Positions 31,306 to 40,514 of a DNA stretch of 64,000 nt are shown here, in pieces. The notes below the pieces were generated by a model. The model searched no databases, was not told the origin of the DNA, and worked only from the letters and a program-made list of their open reading frames with translations. The position numbers were made by a program, and so were the translations under genes. This DNA comes from Anoxybacterium sp963668245 (GTDB lineage: Bacteria; Bacillota; Clostridia; Peptostreptococcales; Anaerovoracaceae). The stretch lies in contig OY764195.2 in the NCBI GenBank assembly GCA_963668245.2, positions 124,001 to 188,000 on the forward strand, given 5' to 3'. Numbering within the stretch: the stretch's first letter is position 1; each line of letters begins with the position of its first letter.

Positions 31306-33270
31306 TTATTGTAAGAACAAATCGATAAACTGCTCTTCACTTATAATCGGGATCCCCAATTCTTTTGCCTTTTTATTTTTGGAAGAATTGGACTGAATAT
31401 CATTATTGATGAGATAGTTTGTTTTGTTCGTAACTGAATCAGTAGTTTTCCCACCGTTTAATTCAATGAGTTCCTTAATTTCATTTCTATTTTTGAACTG
31501 AACTACAGAGCCAGTGATGACAAAAGTCAATCCATCTAACGTTGTTCCTCGTTCCCCTGATGGTGCAGCAGATTCTTCTAAAACAAGTTCTTCCCTTAAT
31601 GCTCTAACAACCTTTTTGTTTTTTTCACTACCAAAGTATGAAACATATCCATTGGCCATGATTTCACCAATACCATTGATCCTCAGCAGGTCATCTTTTG
31701 TGGCACGTTCCAGCTCATCCCATTGAAAATCAAATGCTTTACAAATATTTTTTGTATTGGACAAGCCAACATTTGGAATACCTAAACTATAAAGAAAGCG
31801 AACGCAATTTGTCTTTCTCGCTTTTTCGATGGAATCCATCATGTTCTGGTATGATTTTTCTCCAAAACCTTCCATTGCAACGATTTGCTCTTTATACTGT
31901 GCCAAATGAAAAATATCTGCGAAGTCCCTTACAATCCCGTTTCCGATGAGTTTCTCTACGGTTGCCTCTGATAAACCATCGATGCCCATGGCATCTCTAC
32001 TTACAAAATGCGCGAAGGATTTGACGTGCTTTGCTTGACATTCTGGATTGGGACAGTAAAGTGACTTCACATCATTCTCCTGCTTTATCACAGTTTGTGC
32101 CCCACAAACTGTGCAATGTTCCGGGATGATAAGATTTCCACTCTTTGTCAGATTCTCGGATATCTGTGGTATTATCATATTTGCCTTATAAACAACAATC
32201 TGGTCACCAATGCCAAGTGCAAGGCTTTCAAGAATGCTCAAATTGTGGACACTTGCTCTGCTTACAGTAGTACCTTCAAGTTCTACAGGCTCAAAAACTG
32301 CAATTGGATTAATTAGTCCAGTTCTTGAAGCACTCCACAATACTTCAAGTAATTCCGTTTCTTTCATCTCATCTTTCCACTTAAATGCGATGGAGTCTCT
32401 TGGAAACTTTGCAGTTGCACCTAGAGACTTTCCATACTCGATATCATCTAGTGTGAGAACGAGTCCGTCAGAAGGAAAATCGTTTTCTTCGATTTGGTTC
32501 CCAAACCATTCCACATCAGCTTTAATCCGATTCGAATCAGTCATTCGATATGCTACAGTTTCAAAACCTTGTTGTTTTAACCAAAGAATTTGATTTTCCC
32601 GAGAGTTTTGAAATTCAACCCCCTCCGCTTTCACTATTGAAAACCCAAAGAAATTCACTTTTCGTTCCGCTGTCACACGATTGTTTAGCTGTCGAACCGA
32701 GCCACTACATAAATTTCTTGGATTCTTATATTTCAATTCCACATCCTGAATTTCTTCATTCATACGATAAAAATCAGAGTAACGGATGACTGCTTCTCCA
32801 CGAAGTACCAGATCTCCTTGATACGAAATCCGAATCGGCAAATTAGCAAAGACTTTTGCATTGTTTGTCACTACTTCTCCCACCTCACCATTGCCTCTTG
32901 TTACCGCTTTTATCAAAACACCATTTGAATAAGAAAGAACAATCGTTAACCCATCTAGCTTCCACGAAAGAATCCCCTTTTGACTTCCAATCCATTGTGC
33001 TAAAGAATCCACATCTTTTGTCTTATCCAAAGAAAGCATTTGTGTTTCATGTTCTTCTTTTGGCAAGTCGCTTAACAGTTCATAACCCACGTGAATGGTT
33101 GGGCTATTAGAAAGGACAATTCCTGTTTCTTTTTCCATTGCAACCAACAAATCATACTGTCTATCATATTCTACATTTGGCATGATTTCTCTGTTTTCTT
33201 GATAATATGCTTTTGCTGCCTCATTCAGAATTTGAACCAAATCCTTCATGGTTTGGAGTGTTTCACTCAT
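31306..33270 (-). CDS. ligA: NAD-dependent DNA ligase LigA
   Basis: Seals nicks in replication and repair using NAD+. The 654-residue protein has the family order: Ia domain (1-65), adenylation domain with the active-site lysine in SWKLDG (about 102-107), OB fold, zinc finger with four Cys (CTVCG and CPNPEC, about 389-410), helix-hairpin-helix repeats (about 430-560) and a C-terminal BRCT domain (about 575-654). The catalytic motif reads KLDG instead of KxDG with a bulkier residue, within the known consensus. It lies 45 bases downstream of pcrA, a usual Firmicute pairing, and starts with AGAGGG upstream. Confidence 0.96.
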   Translation of the reverse strand: MSETLQTMKDLVQILNEAAKAYYQENREIMPNVEYDRQYDLLVAMEKETGIVLSNSPTIHVGYELLSDLPKEEHETQMLSLDKTKDVDSLAQWIGSQKGILSWKLDGLTIVLSYSNGVLIKAVTRGNGEVGEVVTNNAKVFANLPIRISYQGDLVLRGEAVIRYSDFYRMNEEIQDVELKYKNPRNLCSGSVRQLNNRVTAERKVNFFGFSIVKAEGVEFQNSRENQILWLKQQGFETVAYRMTDSNRIKADVEWFGNQIEENDFPSDGLVLTLDDIEYGKSLGATAKFPRDSIAFKWKDEMKETELLEVLWSASRTGLINPIAVFEPVELEGTTVSRASVHNLSILESLALGIGDQIVVYKANMIIPQISENLTKSGNLIIPEHCTVCGAQTVIKQENDVKSLYCPNPECQAKHVKSFAHFVSRDAMGIDGLSEATVEKLIGNGIVRDFADIFHLAQYKEQIVAMEGFGEKSYQNMMDSIEKARKTNCVRFLYSLGIPNVGLSNTKNICKAFDFQWDELERATKDDLLRINGIGEIMANGYVSYFGSEKNKKVVRALREELVLEESAAPSGERGTTLDGLTFVITGSVVQFKNRNEIKELIELNGGKTTDSVTNKTNYLINNDIQSNSSKNKKAKELGIPIISEEQFIDLFLQ

Positions 33271-33315
33271 CCGATTTCCCTCTATTTCTATTTGTTGTTA
33301 ATATCATTGCAAAAT

Positions 33316-35580
33316 TTATATTTTTTTAATTGGTGCAATATCTTTTGCAAGTTTTTTAATTCCAACTGTGTCAAAAGCAATTGTTATCGTGCTTCCTTCC
33401 ACAGAGACTACCTTTCCGCCACCAAATTTGTTATGGCTAACGGCGTCTCCTGCCTTAAAATCAGATCCGACTGGAATTGCTGATGTTGTGCTGGCCATTT
33501 TATTTTGTTTGATATACTTTAATTGATCGAAAGGGCGAAATATTTCTGGATTGTTAAATCCGTCATTCCCTTGATTTTGTCCAAATCCACCTCTCAAACT
33601 ATTTCCAGTTGCTTGATATCCGTTTGTGGTTGGTTTTCTCTGATAGATTGGATCTCCCTCCATCAGGGATTTATCCAACTCACGTAAAAATTGAGATTCT
33701 TTTGTATTGTCAGTTTTACCATAAAGTGTTCTAACCTCTGCCCCAGTCAAGTATAGTTTTTGCATTGCACGAGTCATGCCAACATAACAAAGACGCCGTT
33801 CCTCTTCTATTCCCTCTGGTCGATCAAAGGCTCTCCAACCTGGAAACAACCCATCCTCCATGCCTGGCATAAATACAACTGGAAACTCCAAACCTTTTGC
33901 ACTATGCATTGTCATTAAAACCACTGCATTTTCACCAGCATCATGATTATCAATTTCGGCCATCAATGCAATTTTTTCCATAAATTCAGCCAAGGTCAGC
34001 TGTGGGTTTTCCTTTTCATAGTCGTAGATAACGGATTTGAATTCCAATAAGTTTTCTATTCGACCTTCCGCTTCCACTGTATCTTGACTTTCCAAATTTT
34101 TTAGGTATCCAGTTCTAACAAGAAGTCCATCATAAATATCAGATACTTTTAATGTATCTTTCTCACGATAGAATTGGACCAATGCACTCATCATATCTCG
34201 AATACTATCTACCGCTTTCGCAGGCAGTGTCTCCACAATTTCGTCGTCCATCAAGGATTCTAGTAGGCTTTCATTTCTAAACTCAGCCAAGCCTCGAAGT
34301 TTATCTAACGTCTTTTCTCCAATACCGCGTTTTGGTTCATTGATAATTCGAGTCAAACTCAAATCATCTGCTGGATTTTGAACCAATCTCATATAGGCCA
34401 TGATATCTTTAATTTCTTTTCGATCGTAATATCGAATGCCACCTAACACCCGATAGGGGATTTCTCGAGCAGATAACGCTTCTTCAAAGGTTCTTGATTG
34501 AGCATTGGTACGATATAGTATGGCAAAATCGCTATATTGCAGCTCACTATTTTTCAGGCGATCTATTTCCTGCGCAATGTATCTTGCTTCGTCCTTTTCA
34601 TTGTCTGCTCTATAATATTTGAGTTTTTCGCCTTTTTCTTTATCTGTCCAAAGCTTCTTGCCTTTTCGCCCATGGTTGTTCTCAATGACAGAATGGGCAG
34701 CGTCTAATATATTTGCATGGGAACGATAGTTTTGTTCTAGTTTAATCACTTTTGTATTTCGAAAGTCTTTTTCAAATTCCAAAATATTTTTAATATCCGC
34801 ACCACGCCACTGATAGATACATTGGTCGTCATCACCTACCACGCAGATATTGTGATGTGCTTCAGCAAGCAATTTTACGAAACGGTACTGAATAAAGTTT
34901 GTGTCCTGATACTCATCAACCATAATAAATTGGAATCGATTCTGATAATCTTTCAAAATATCTTCATTCTTTTCAAATAGTTGAACCGTTCGCAGAAGCA
35001 AATCATCGAAGTCCATTGCATTATTCTTCTTTAGCACGTTTTCATATGCAGTATATAACTCAGAAACAATTTTTCCTTTGAAATCCTTTTCGTTTGTTGC
35101 TGCAAATTTGATTGGGCTGATTCCTTTTTCCTTGCAATCACTAATAATACTTAGCACATATGCAGGAGAGTATTTTTTTTCATCTACATTTTTTTCTTTG
35201 ATACAGTTTTTGATGACAACTTTTTGATCCGTTGGATCATACACAATAAAATCTTGATTGTATCCAACTAGTTCAGCATGCTTTCTTAAAATTCTAAGGC
35301 AAGCAGAATGGAATGTCAAAATCCACATGTTAATCCCGCCACCAATCAGGCTTTCTACCCGATCTCGCATTTCTTTTGCCGCTTTGTTGGTAAAGGTTAC
35401 AGCGAGAATATTGTATGGCGATATTCTTTCATTCCGTATCAGGTGGGCAATTCTGTGTGTCATAGTACTTGTTTTTCCACTACCTGCGCCTGCCAAAATT
35501 AATAAAGGGCCCTCAATATGTCTGGCCGCTTCTTGTTGTTGTTGATTTAAGTTTTTCAATAAATCTATTTTATTTTCCAT
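33316..35580 (-). CDS. pcrA: ATP-dependent DNA helicase PcrA/UvrD
   Basis: Superfamily 1A 3'-5' helicase for repair and removal of RecA or RNA polymerase. The 754-residue protein shows motif Q/I (LNQQQQEAARHIEG, then AGAGSGKTSTM, about 24-34), motif II DEYQDTN, motif III GDDDQCIYQWRGA, motif IV NYRSH, motif V and VI (TMHSAKGLEF; YVGMTRA) and the C-terminal PcrA Tudor-like end (AGDAVSHNKFGGGKVVSVEG). The start at 35580 is preceded by GGAAAG; a longer frame to 35670 adds an unlikely basic extension. Confidence 0.96.
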   Translation of the reverse strand: MENKIDLLKNLNQQQQEAARHIEGPLLILAGAGSGKTSTMTHRIAHLIRNERISPYNILAVTFTNKAAKEMRDRVESLIGGGINMWILTFHSACLRILRKHAELVGYNQDFIVYDPTDQKVVIKNCIKEKNVDEKKYSPAYVLSIISDCKEKGISPIKFAATNEKDFKGKIVSELYTAYENVLKKNNAMDFDDLLLRTVQLFEKNEDILKDYQNRFQFIMVDEYQDTNFIQYRFVKLLAEAHHNICVVGDDDQCIYQWRGADIKNILEFEKDFRNTKVIKLEQNYRSHANILDAAHSVIENNHGRKGKKLWTDKEKGEKLKYYRADNEKDEARYIAQEIDRLKNSELQYSDFAILYRTNAQSRTFEEALSAREIPYRVLGGIRYYDRKEIKDIMAYMRLVQNPADDLSLTRIINEPKRGIGEKTLDKLRGLAEFRNESLLESLMDDEIVETLPAKAVDSIRDMMSALVQFYREKDTLKVSDIYDGLLVRTGYLKNLESQDTVEAEGRIENLLEFKSVIYDYEKENPQLTLAEFMEKIALMAEIDNHDAGENAVVLMTMHSAKGLEFPVVFMPGMEDGLFPGWRAFDRPEGIEEERRLCYVGMTRAMQKLYLTGAEVRTLYGKTDNTKESQFLRELDKSLMEGDPIYQRKPTTNGYQATGNSLRGGFGQNQGNDGFNNPEIFRPFDQLKYIKQNKMASTTSAIPVGSDFKAGDAVSHNKFGGGKVVSVEGSTITIAFDTVGIKKLAKDIAPIKKI

Positions 35581-35650
35581 GAAAGAGTTTCTTTCCTTTC
35601 GTTTCAATATATGCAACACCGATCGAAGTTTCGATGTTGTTTTCTTCATT

Positions 35651-35659
35651 ATTGTAGCA
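35651..35659 (-). promoter_or_regulatory. Extended -10 promoter of pcrA-ligA
   Basis: Minus strand TGCTACAAT (TACAAT at 35656-35651), 70 bases upstream of the pcrA ATG. The mRNA leader contains a small hairpin (about 35610-35636: CAACA.CGA / TCG.TGTTG). No good -35 box seen. Confidence 0.4.
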
Positions 35660-35782
35660 TAAAAACTCATTACTGAGAACTGGTGTTTTTTATCGCAATG
35701 AAAGGTGCTTTGCTCTTACAATAAAAAATCTTGCTTTCTCTCTATTGAAAAGTGCTTACGGCTTCAAGCTGCTTGGTCTCAA

Positions 35783-35838
35783 GAAAAGGGCGCTGTGGAG
35801 GTATAGAATCAGAAATGTTCTATATACCAGCAGCGCCC
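35783..35838 (-). terminator. Large terminator hairpin after rubrerythrin
   Basis: Outer stem GGGCGCTG / CAGCGCCC and inner stem GGTATAGAA / TTCTATATACC, with a T-run (TTTTCTT) following on the minus strand. It starts 16 bases past the rubrerythrin stop codon. Confidence 0.85.
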
Positions 35839-35853
35839 AAATCATATTAGATT

Positions 35854-36390
35854 TTAATAATTTCTTGTTTTCAGTTCAAAATATGCTTTTGGATGATCAC
35901 AAACCGGACATTTTTCATAAGCTTTTTGGCTTGTATAAACATATCCGCAATTTGCACATTTCCATTCCACCACATCATCTTTTTCAAAAACTTTTCCGTC
36001 TTCAATGTTTTTCTTGAGTTTTCGATATCTTTCTTCATGTTCTTTTTCTACGCTTGCAACTCCGTCCATCATTGCAGCAATCTCTGGAAAACCTTCTTCT
36101 CTAGCTGTTTTCGCCATATTGAGATACATATCAGTCCATTCATAATTTTCTCCATCAGCAGCATCTTCTAAATTTTCTGCTGTTGTGCCTATGCCATGAG
36201 CTAGTTTAAACCAAAGTTCTGCATGTTCCTTCTCATTTGCAGCAGTTTCAGTGAATAATGCAGAAATCTGTTCGTATCCTTCTTTTTTCGCTTTTGAGGC
36301 ATAATATGTGTATTTGTTTCTAGCCATAGATTCACCAGCAAATGCGCTCATCAAATTTTCTAATGTCTTTGTACCCTTTAAATCTTTCAT
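35854..36390 (-). CDS. rbr: Rubrerythrin
   Basis: NADH-linked peroxide-reducing protein of anaerobes. The 178-residue sequence has a ferritin-like four-helix domain with diiron ligands (MSAFAGESMARNKYTYYA, about 14-31; ETAANEKEHAELW, about 49-61; VEKEHEERY further on) and a C-terminal rubredoxin domain with CANCGY (about 143) and CPVCDHPK (about 160). The start at 36390 has GGAGG six bases upstream. It is a single-gene unit with a -10 TATAAT at 36465-36460. Together with desulfoferrodoxin it covers superoxide and peroxide removal. Confidence 0.95.
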   Translation of the reverse strand: MKDLKGTKTLENLMSAFAGESMARNKYTYYASKAKKEGYEQISALFTETAANEKEHAELWFKLAHGIGTTAENLEDAADGENYEWTDMYLNMAKTAREEGFPEIAAMMDGVASVEKEHEERYRKLKKNIEDGKVFEKDDVVEWKCANCGYVYTSQKAYEKCPVCDHPKAYFELKTRNY

Positions 36391-36548
36391 GCTTAACCTC
36401 CATAACACTACACCGGAATCAAACCAATCGAACGATTCCAAATCAACTCTAACTTTTTTATTATACCGTAAAAAAACGGTGATAAAACATGGTTTTTCAG
36501 TTTCAATTCTACTTTTTCAATTTAATTTAGCGCAAAAGAAATATGATG

Positions 36549-37457
36549 TTATTTTTCCATTGCAACTGCTATTTGTGCTCCGATTTCAGCATTGTTTATC
36601 ACAAGCTTAATATTTGCTTCAAGACTAGAACCATCCGTTATCTTTTTTACTTCATCTAAAAGAAAAGGAGTAATACGTTTGCCCGTAATATTTTGGTTCT
36701 CGCATTTATCCAAAGCTTCTTGAATCACTGCTTCCATTTTTTCAAAAGGGATTTGATCTTCCTCTTTGATCGGACAACCAATCAAAATACCACCCCGTAA
36801 TTCTAATTCATATTTGGTCTGAATCAAGTTGGCTAATTCTGCCACATCGTCAATCCTACACTCCGCCGCAAATCCACTTTTTCTGCTGTAAAATGCTGGG
36901 AACTCATCAGAACCATAGGTTATCACGGGGACACCAGCTGTTTCAAGATACTCTAGCGTGGCACCAATATCTAGAATCGATTTTACACCTGCACAAACGA
37001 CTACAACATCTGTGATTTTAAGTTCTTCCAAGTCCGCGGATATATCAAAATTTTCGCCTGCACCTCGGTGAACACCACCAATCCCACCAGTTACAAAAAC
37101 TCTAATGCCCGCCATTTTTGCGATAATCATAGTTCCAGCAACAGTGGTCGCACCATCCGATTGGATGCTTATTGCATATGGTAAATCTCGTCTACTTACT
37201 TTAATTACATTTTGTGCCTTGGCGAGATACTCAATTTCTTCATCTGTAAGACCCACTTTCATTCTACCCTTTATCAATCCTATGGTTGCTGGAACTGCAC
37301 CATGTTTTCTAATTGTAGCGTTCACTTCTAAAGCGGTTTCCACATTTTTAGGATAGGGCATCCCATGCGAAATAATGGTAGATTCAAGGGCCACCACAGG
37401 CCTTCCTTCTGAGAGGGCTTTTTTAACTTCAGGATGAATATCTAAATATGCTTTCAT
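36549..37457 (-). CDS. psuG: Pseudouridine-5'-phosphate glycosidase
   Basis: Cleaves the C-glycosidic bond of pseudouridine 5'-phosphate to uracil and ribose 5-phosphate. The 302-residue protein shows the family blocks ALESTIISHGMPYP (about 23-36), the catalytic lysine region GLIKGRMKVGL, TGGIGGVHRGA (about 124-134), and the C-terminal KRITPFLLDEV. It follows the kinase psuK, whose product is its substrate. A 98-base gap with a large inverted repeat separates the two genes. Confidence 0.95.
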   Translation of the reverse strand: MKAYLDIHPEVKKALSEGRPVVALESTIISHGMPYPKNVETALEVNATIRKHGAVPATIGLIKGRMKVGLTDEEIEYLAKAQNVIKVSRRDLPYAISIQSDGATTVAGTMIIAKMAGIRVFVTGGIGGVHRGAGENFDISADLEELKITDVVVVCAGVKSILDIGATLEYLETAGVPVITYGSDEFPAFYSRKSGFAAECRIDDVAELANLIQTKYELELRGGILIGCPIKEEDQIPFEKMEAVIQEALDKCENQNITGKRITPFLLDEVKKITDGSSLEANIKLVINNAEIGAQIAVAMEK

Positions 37458-37488
37458 CTCTTATCTCCTCTTTCAATCAAGTACCAAT

Positions 37489-37527
37489 CTATCAGTACTT
37501 ACTCATATAATACATAGGTACTGATAG
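37489..37527. repeat. Inverted repeat between psuK and psuG
   Basis: Perfect ten-base arms CTATCAGTAC (37489-37498) and GTACTGATAG (37518-37527) separated by 19 bases. No T-run follows, so it is not a standard terminator. An overlapping shorter repeat AGTAC/GTACT lies at 37480-37498. It may be an operator or an RNA structure that sets the psuG:psuK ratio. Confidence 0.55.
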
Positions 37528-37555
37528 AGCCTATATATTGTTTTAATTTTTACTC

Positions 37556-38464
37556 TTACAGTTTCATCTTTAACAATGTTTCTGACATTTTAGAATTCAC
37601 GGCTGTTTTCGATCCCATTCCAATACTTGCTGCAGCCATGCCCGTTTTTGCTGTATCAATTAAATTATACCCTTTAGTCCAAGAATAAAGAATCGCCGCT
37701 GAAAATGCATCCCCAGCACCTGTTGCACTAATAATTTCAGAAGTTTCTGGTCGTAAAATCCCTGCCTCATCTCCCTCTTGATAGTATACACCTCCAGGTC
37801 CAAGTGTAATAAAAACTCTTTTTACACCTTGGGAAATAAACCATTCCGCTGCCTGTTTCAATTCCTCTTCGCTGGTAATCGTCATACCAGATAGGACCTC
37901 CGCTTCCATTCTATTTGGCTTTATTGTATGAAATCTGCCAATTATGCCTTTTGCCCTTTCTGCTTTGGCAACGGATACAGGGTCTAAAAACAACGGGATA
38001 CCTTTCAGCAAGTCGGTTGTATAGGCTAAGGTTTCTTCTGTCATATTCGTATCAATTCCAACCATTGTTGAGCTCTTCAAAGAAGCGATGGCCTCTTTAA
38101 CAAAATCCAAAGAAATCCTCTCAAGAATATCCATATTGCAAAGAGCCAATTCCATATCCCCAAAAATATTTAAAATTGACATATACACCGCTGTACTCTC
38201 CTCTGGCAGCAATCGAATATGGTCCACATTTACTCCCAGCTCTTTTAGTTCCCTTAATGCACCGCGTCCCGGAAAATCATCACCAGCCACGGAGACGAAA
38301 GTCACATCAACTCCAAGTCTAGCTAGGTTTTCCGTTATGTTTCTTCCTACTCCACCATACGACATTGAAACTCTTCCAGGGTTTGAATCACCCTGAATCA
38401 GTTGGCCGTGAGGCGTTCCTTCAATATCCGCTGTAATGCCCCCGATGATTGTAATTTTGTTCAT
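37556..38464 (-). CDS. psuK: Pseudouridine kinase (PfkB family)
   Basis: PfkB-family sugar kinase of 302 residues that phosphorylates pseudouridine. Family features: N-terminal ITIIGGITADIEG, the GGVGRNITENLARLG block (about 38-52), which is the substrate/ATP lid region, and the C-terminal catalytic ATGAGDAFSAAI (about 246-257) with the GAGD base. Its ATG overlaps the stop of the upstream nucleoside kinase by four bases, and psuG follows, so kinase, psuK and psuG form one salvage operon. The start at 38464 has GGAGGGAG upstream. Confidence 0.93.
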   Translation of the reverse strand: MNKITIIGGITADIEGTPHGQLIQGDSNPGRVSMSYGGVGRNITENLARLGVDVTFVSVAGDDFPGRGALRELKELGVNVDHIRLLPEESTAVYMSILNIFGDMELALCNMDILERISLDFVKEAIASLKSSTMVGIDTNMTEETLAYTTDLLKGIPLFLDPVSVAKAERAKGIIGRFHTIKPNRMEAEVLSGMTITSEEELKQAAEWFISQGVKRVFITLGPGGVYYQEGDEAGILRPETSEIISATGAGDAFSAAILYSWTKGYNLIDTAKTGMAAASIGMGSKTAVNSKMSETLLKMKL

Positions 38465-40122
38465 ACAAATATGCTCCCTCCGATAAACTCTCTTAATATG
38501 GAACAATTGGCAATCACAGAATCATCTTCAATGGTTTTAAAAAACTGAAGAAATTTAAGCATTCGTATCGCCTCACCATATTCAGGTTCCTCCCTTTTGA
38601 TATCAATTAACAATGGTTCTACATATTTCTTTAAAACTGCCAGTTCATAAATGTGAACTGAATTAAAAAATACATCTGCTTCTCCATTGAATGGAAATAT
38701 GTTTTTGTCCTCACCCTTTCGAACTTTCGGCCAGGCTCGAATTGTGCTTTGTGCAGAATGACCTCTAAACTGATAATCTCTCACCATTCTTCTGAGCATT
38801 CTCGCATCCGTTGTCGGAATACGATTATGTTCATCAATATTCAATTGTGTCAGTGGGCTAATATATATCTTAAACTTTTCCGAATCAGAAATGCCACTTG
38901 TCAGCTGCTGATTTAATCCGTGAATACCTTCTATTACAATGGGCTGGCCTTTTTTGGCTTTCGTAATTCTCTTTCCAAATACTTTTGAGCCATTTATAAA
39001 ATCAAAGGTTGGAATATCAACTTCGTTTCCATGCAGCAGCCCATTCATATCTTTATTAAACAGTTCTATGTCTAGTGCCTCGATATCTTCAAAATTCGGT
39101 TCACCATTTTCATCTTTTGGGGTTTGTGATCGTTCCACAAAATAGTCATCCGTCCCCAAATAAAGTGGCTCTAATCCATTGACCCGTAATTGTATGCATA
39201 GTCTTCGAGCAAATGTGGTCTTTCCTGAAGAGGAGGGACCACAAATCAAGACAATACGTTTTTTCTGTTTTGTAATCATATCAGCTATTGCGGCTATCTT
39301 TTTTTCATGGAGCGATTCAGAAACTTGAATAATCTCTTTATACTCTCCGCTCTCAATTTTTTCATTTAGGTCTCCAACAAATGATATGTTCATTAGTTTT
39401 CCCCATTTTGTCGCTTCACCGAATACATGATACAGCAACGTTTCGTCAACATACTCTGGAATTACATTTGGGTCAGACGGATGCGGGAATCGCAACAGTA
39501 CACCACGGCGATATTTTCTCAGTTCAAAAAGCTTGATATATCCCGTGGATGGTACCATTAATCCGTAAAAGAAGTTTTGAAAACCATCAAGCGAGTATAG
39601 TGGGAGTTGTGCTACCTCAGATCGCTGCAGCATTTTGGCTTTTTCCTTATGCCCATCTCGCAGTAAGATTTCTAATGCTTTCTCTCTACCAACGATTTCT
39701 TTCACAAAAGGAAGATTCTGGTCTACAAGCTGTTTCATTCTCTTTTCTATTTCTCGGATATCCTTTGCGGTCAACGCCTTCGCATATTTTATCTCCGTAT
39801 AAAGTCCCTTGTTTAGAGAATTTTCAATTCCAACAGGAACATTCCCTAACACATCATGAATTGCTTTTAGATAGATTAATGACAGACTGTTTTGGTAAAT
39901 CATGTTTGCCGCTTGATCTCTCATATCCAAAAATTCAATCGTACATGGCTGTTCAATTTTCTTGATCAATTGGCTTATCTTATGATTTACTTTCGCAGCA
40001 AGAATGGTATAAGGAAGTTCATTGTATTCTTTTACAAGCATCTCCAAAGTAGTTCCCGACACGATCGTTCTTTCTATTGGAACCGCTCTAGGTCCAGTAA
40101 TAACCGTTATTTTTACTTCCAT
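38461..40122 (-). CDS. TGS-domain nucleoside kinase (uridine kinase-like)
   Basis: A 553-residue protein of the 'nucleoside kinase' type found in Clostridia. The N-terminal TGS-like ubiquitin-fold domain (about 1-65) and a threonyl-tRNA-synthetase-like editing region (about 70-260) precede a uridine kinase/phosphoribulokinase P-loop domain with ICGPSSSGKTTFARRL (about 294-309) and the DDYF motif (about 329). It lies first in an operon with psuK and psuG, suggesting pyrimidine or pseudouridine nucleoside phosphorylation. The exact nucleoside is unknown; the tRNA-synthetase-like part has no obvious catalytic role here. Confidence 0.88.
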   Translation of the reverse strand: MEVKITVITGPRAVPIERTIVSGTTLEMLVKEYNELPYTILAAKVNHKISQLIKKIEQPCTIEFLDMRDQAANMIYQNSLSLIYLKAIHDVLGNVPVGIENSLNKGLYTEIKYAKALTAKDIREIEKRMKQLVDQNLPFVKEIVGREKALEILLRDGHKEKAKMLQRSEVAQLPLYSLDGFQNFFYGLMVPSTGYIKLFELRKYRRGVLLRFPHPSDPNVIPEYVDETLLYHVFGEATKWGKLMNISFVGDLNEKIESGEYKEIIQVSESLHEKKIAAIADMITKQKKRIVLICGPSSSGKTTFARRLCIQLRVNGLEPLYLGTDDYFVERSQTPKDENGEPNFEDIEALDIELFNKDMNGLLHGNEVDIPTFDFINGSKVFGKRITKAKKGQPIVIEGIHGLNQQLTSGISDSEKFKIYISPLTQLNIDEHNRIPTTDARMLRRMVRDYQFRGHSAQSTIRAWPKVRKGEDKNIFPFNGEADVFFNSVHIYELAVLKKYVEPLLIDIKREEPEYGEAIRMLKFLQFFKTIEDDSVIANCSILREFIGGSIFV

Positions 40123-40182
40123 ATTTTTAAAGCTCCTTTCAATACTCTACCAAGTTTTTAAGATTACTGAATGAATAGTATT

Positions 40183-40191
40183 ATTATACCA
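40183..40191 (-). promoter_or_regulatory. Extended -10 promoter of the psu operon
   Basis: Minus strand TGGTATAAT (TATAAT at 40188-40183), about 60 bases upstream of the nucleoside kinase ATG. It lies back to back with the plus-strand T-box promoter. Confidence 0.5.
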
Positions 40192-40208
40192 TATTTTCAC
40201 GAGAGTTC

Positions 40209-40237
40209 TTGACAAATCTTGTCGTTCGCGATAGTAT
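40209..40237 (+). promoter_or_regulatory. Promoter of the T-box leader
   Basis: -35 TTGACA (40209-40214), 17-base spacer, -10 TAGTAT (40232-40237); transcription would start near 40244, just before the first arm of T-box stem I. Confidence 0.72.
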
Positions 40238-40249
40238 TATTTCAATATA

Positions 40250-40500
40250 TGCAAAAAACAATGACAGGGTAAAGTAGATTTTTATTTTCATTTACAGAAA
40301 GTCGAAAAAGATGAGATTCGACATTGAAAAATTAATTGAAGTTCCCCCTTGAGTTTGCACACCGAACAAAAAAGTAAGTATGCACGGTTTCCCCCGTTAT
40401 CAGGATACGGATGCAATGTCCTGAGTGGCTGGAATGCAAAAAGAGTGGTACCACGGGTCTCCCGTCTCTTATGAGACGTGGAGTCTTTTTATTTTAAAAA
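40250..40500 (+). promoter_or_regulatory. T-box riboswitch, specifier TTC (phenylalanine)
   Basis: A tRNA-sensing leader. Stem I closes by GCAAAAAACAA (from about 40251) with TTGAGTTTGC (to about 40360). The specifier loop shows the loop-E pair AGTA (40273-40276) and GAA (40338-40340), one G, then TTC (40342-40344), the Phe codon. The T-box sequence AGAGTGGTACCACGGG is at 40442-40457, whose TGGT would pair with the ACCA end of tRNA-Phe. A terminator stem CTCC.CGTCTC / GAGACG.GGAG with T-run (40459-40494) follows. Codon choice is by analogy with the GAA-N-codon layout of known T-boxes. Regulates paaK-type ligase downstream. Confidence 0.88.
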
Positions 40501-40514
40501 GAGGAGTGAAAAAA

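Noticed and set aside
36470..36485. Short ACCGT/ACGGT hairpin near 36475 as terminator of psuG
   Set aside because: It overlaps the rubrerythrin promoter region, the stem is only five bases and it is oriented away from psuG's 3' end context.
40425..40514. N-terminal extension of the CoA ligase
   Set aside because: The segment overlaps the T-box antiterminator and terminator; the ribosome site GAGGAG is directly before the ATG at 40515.
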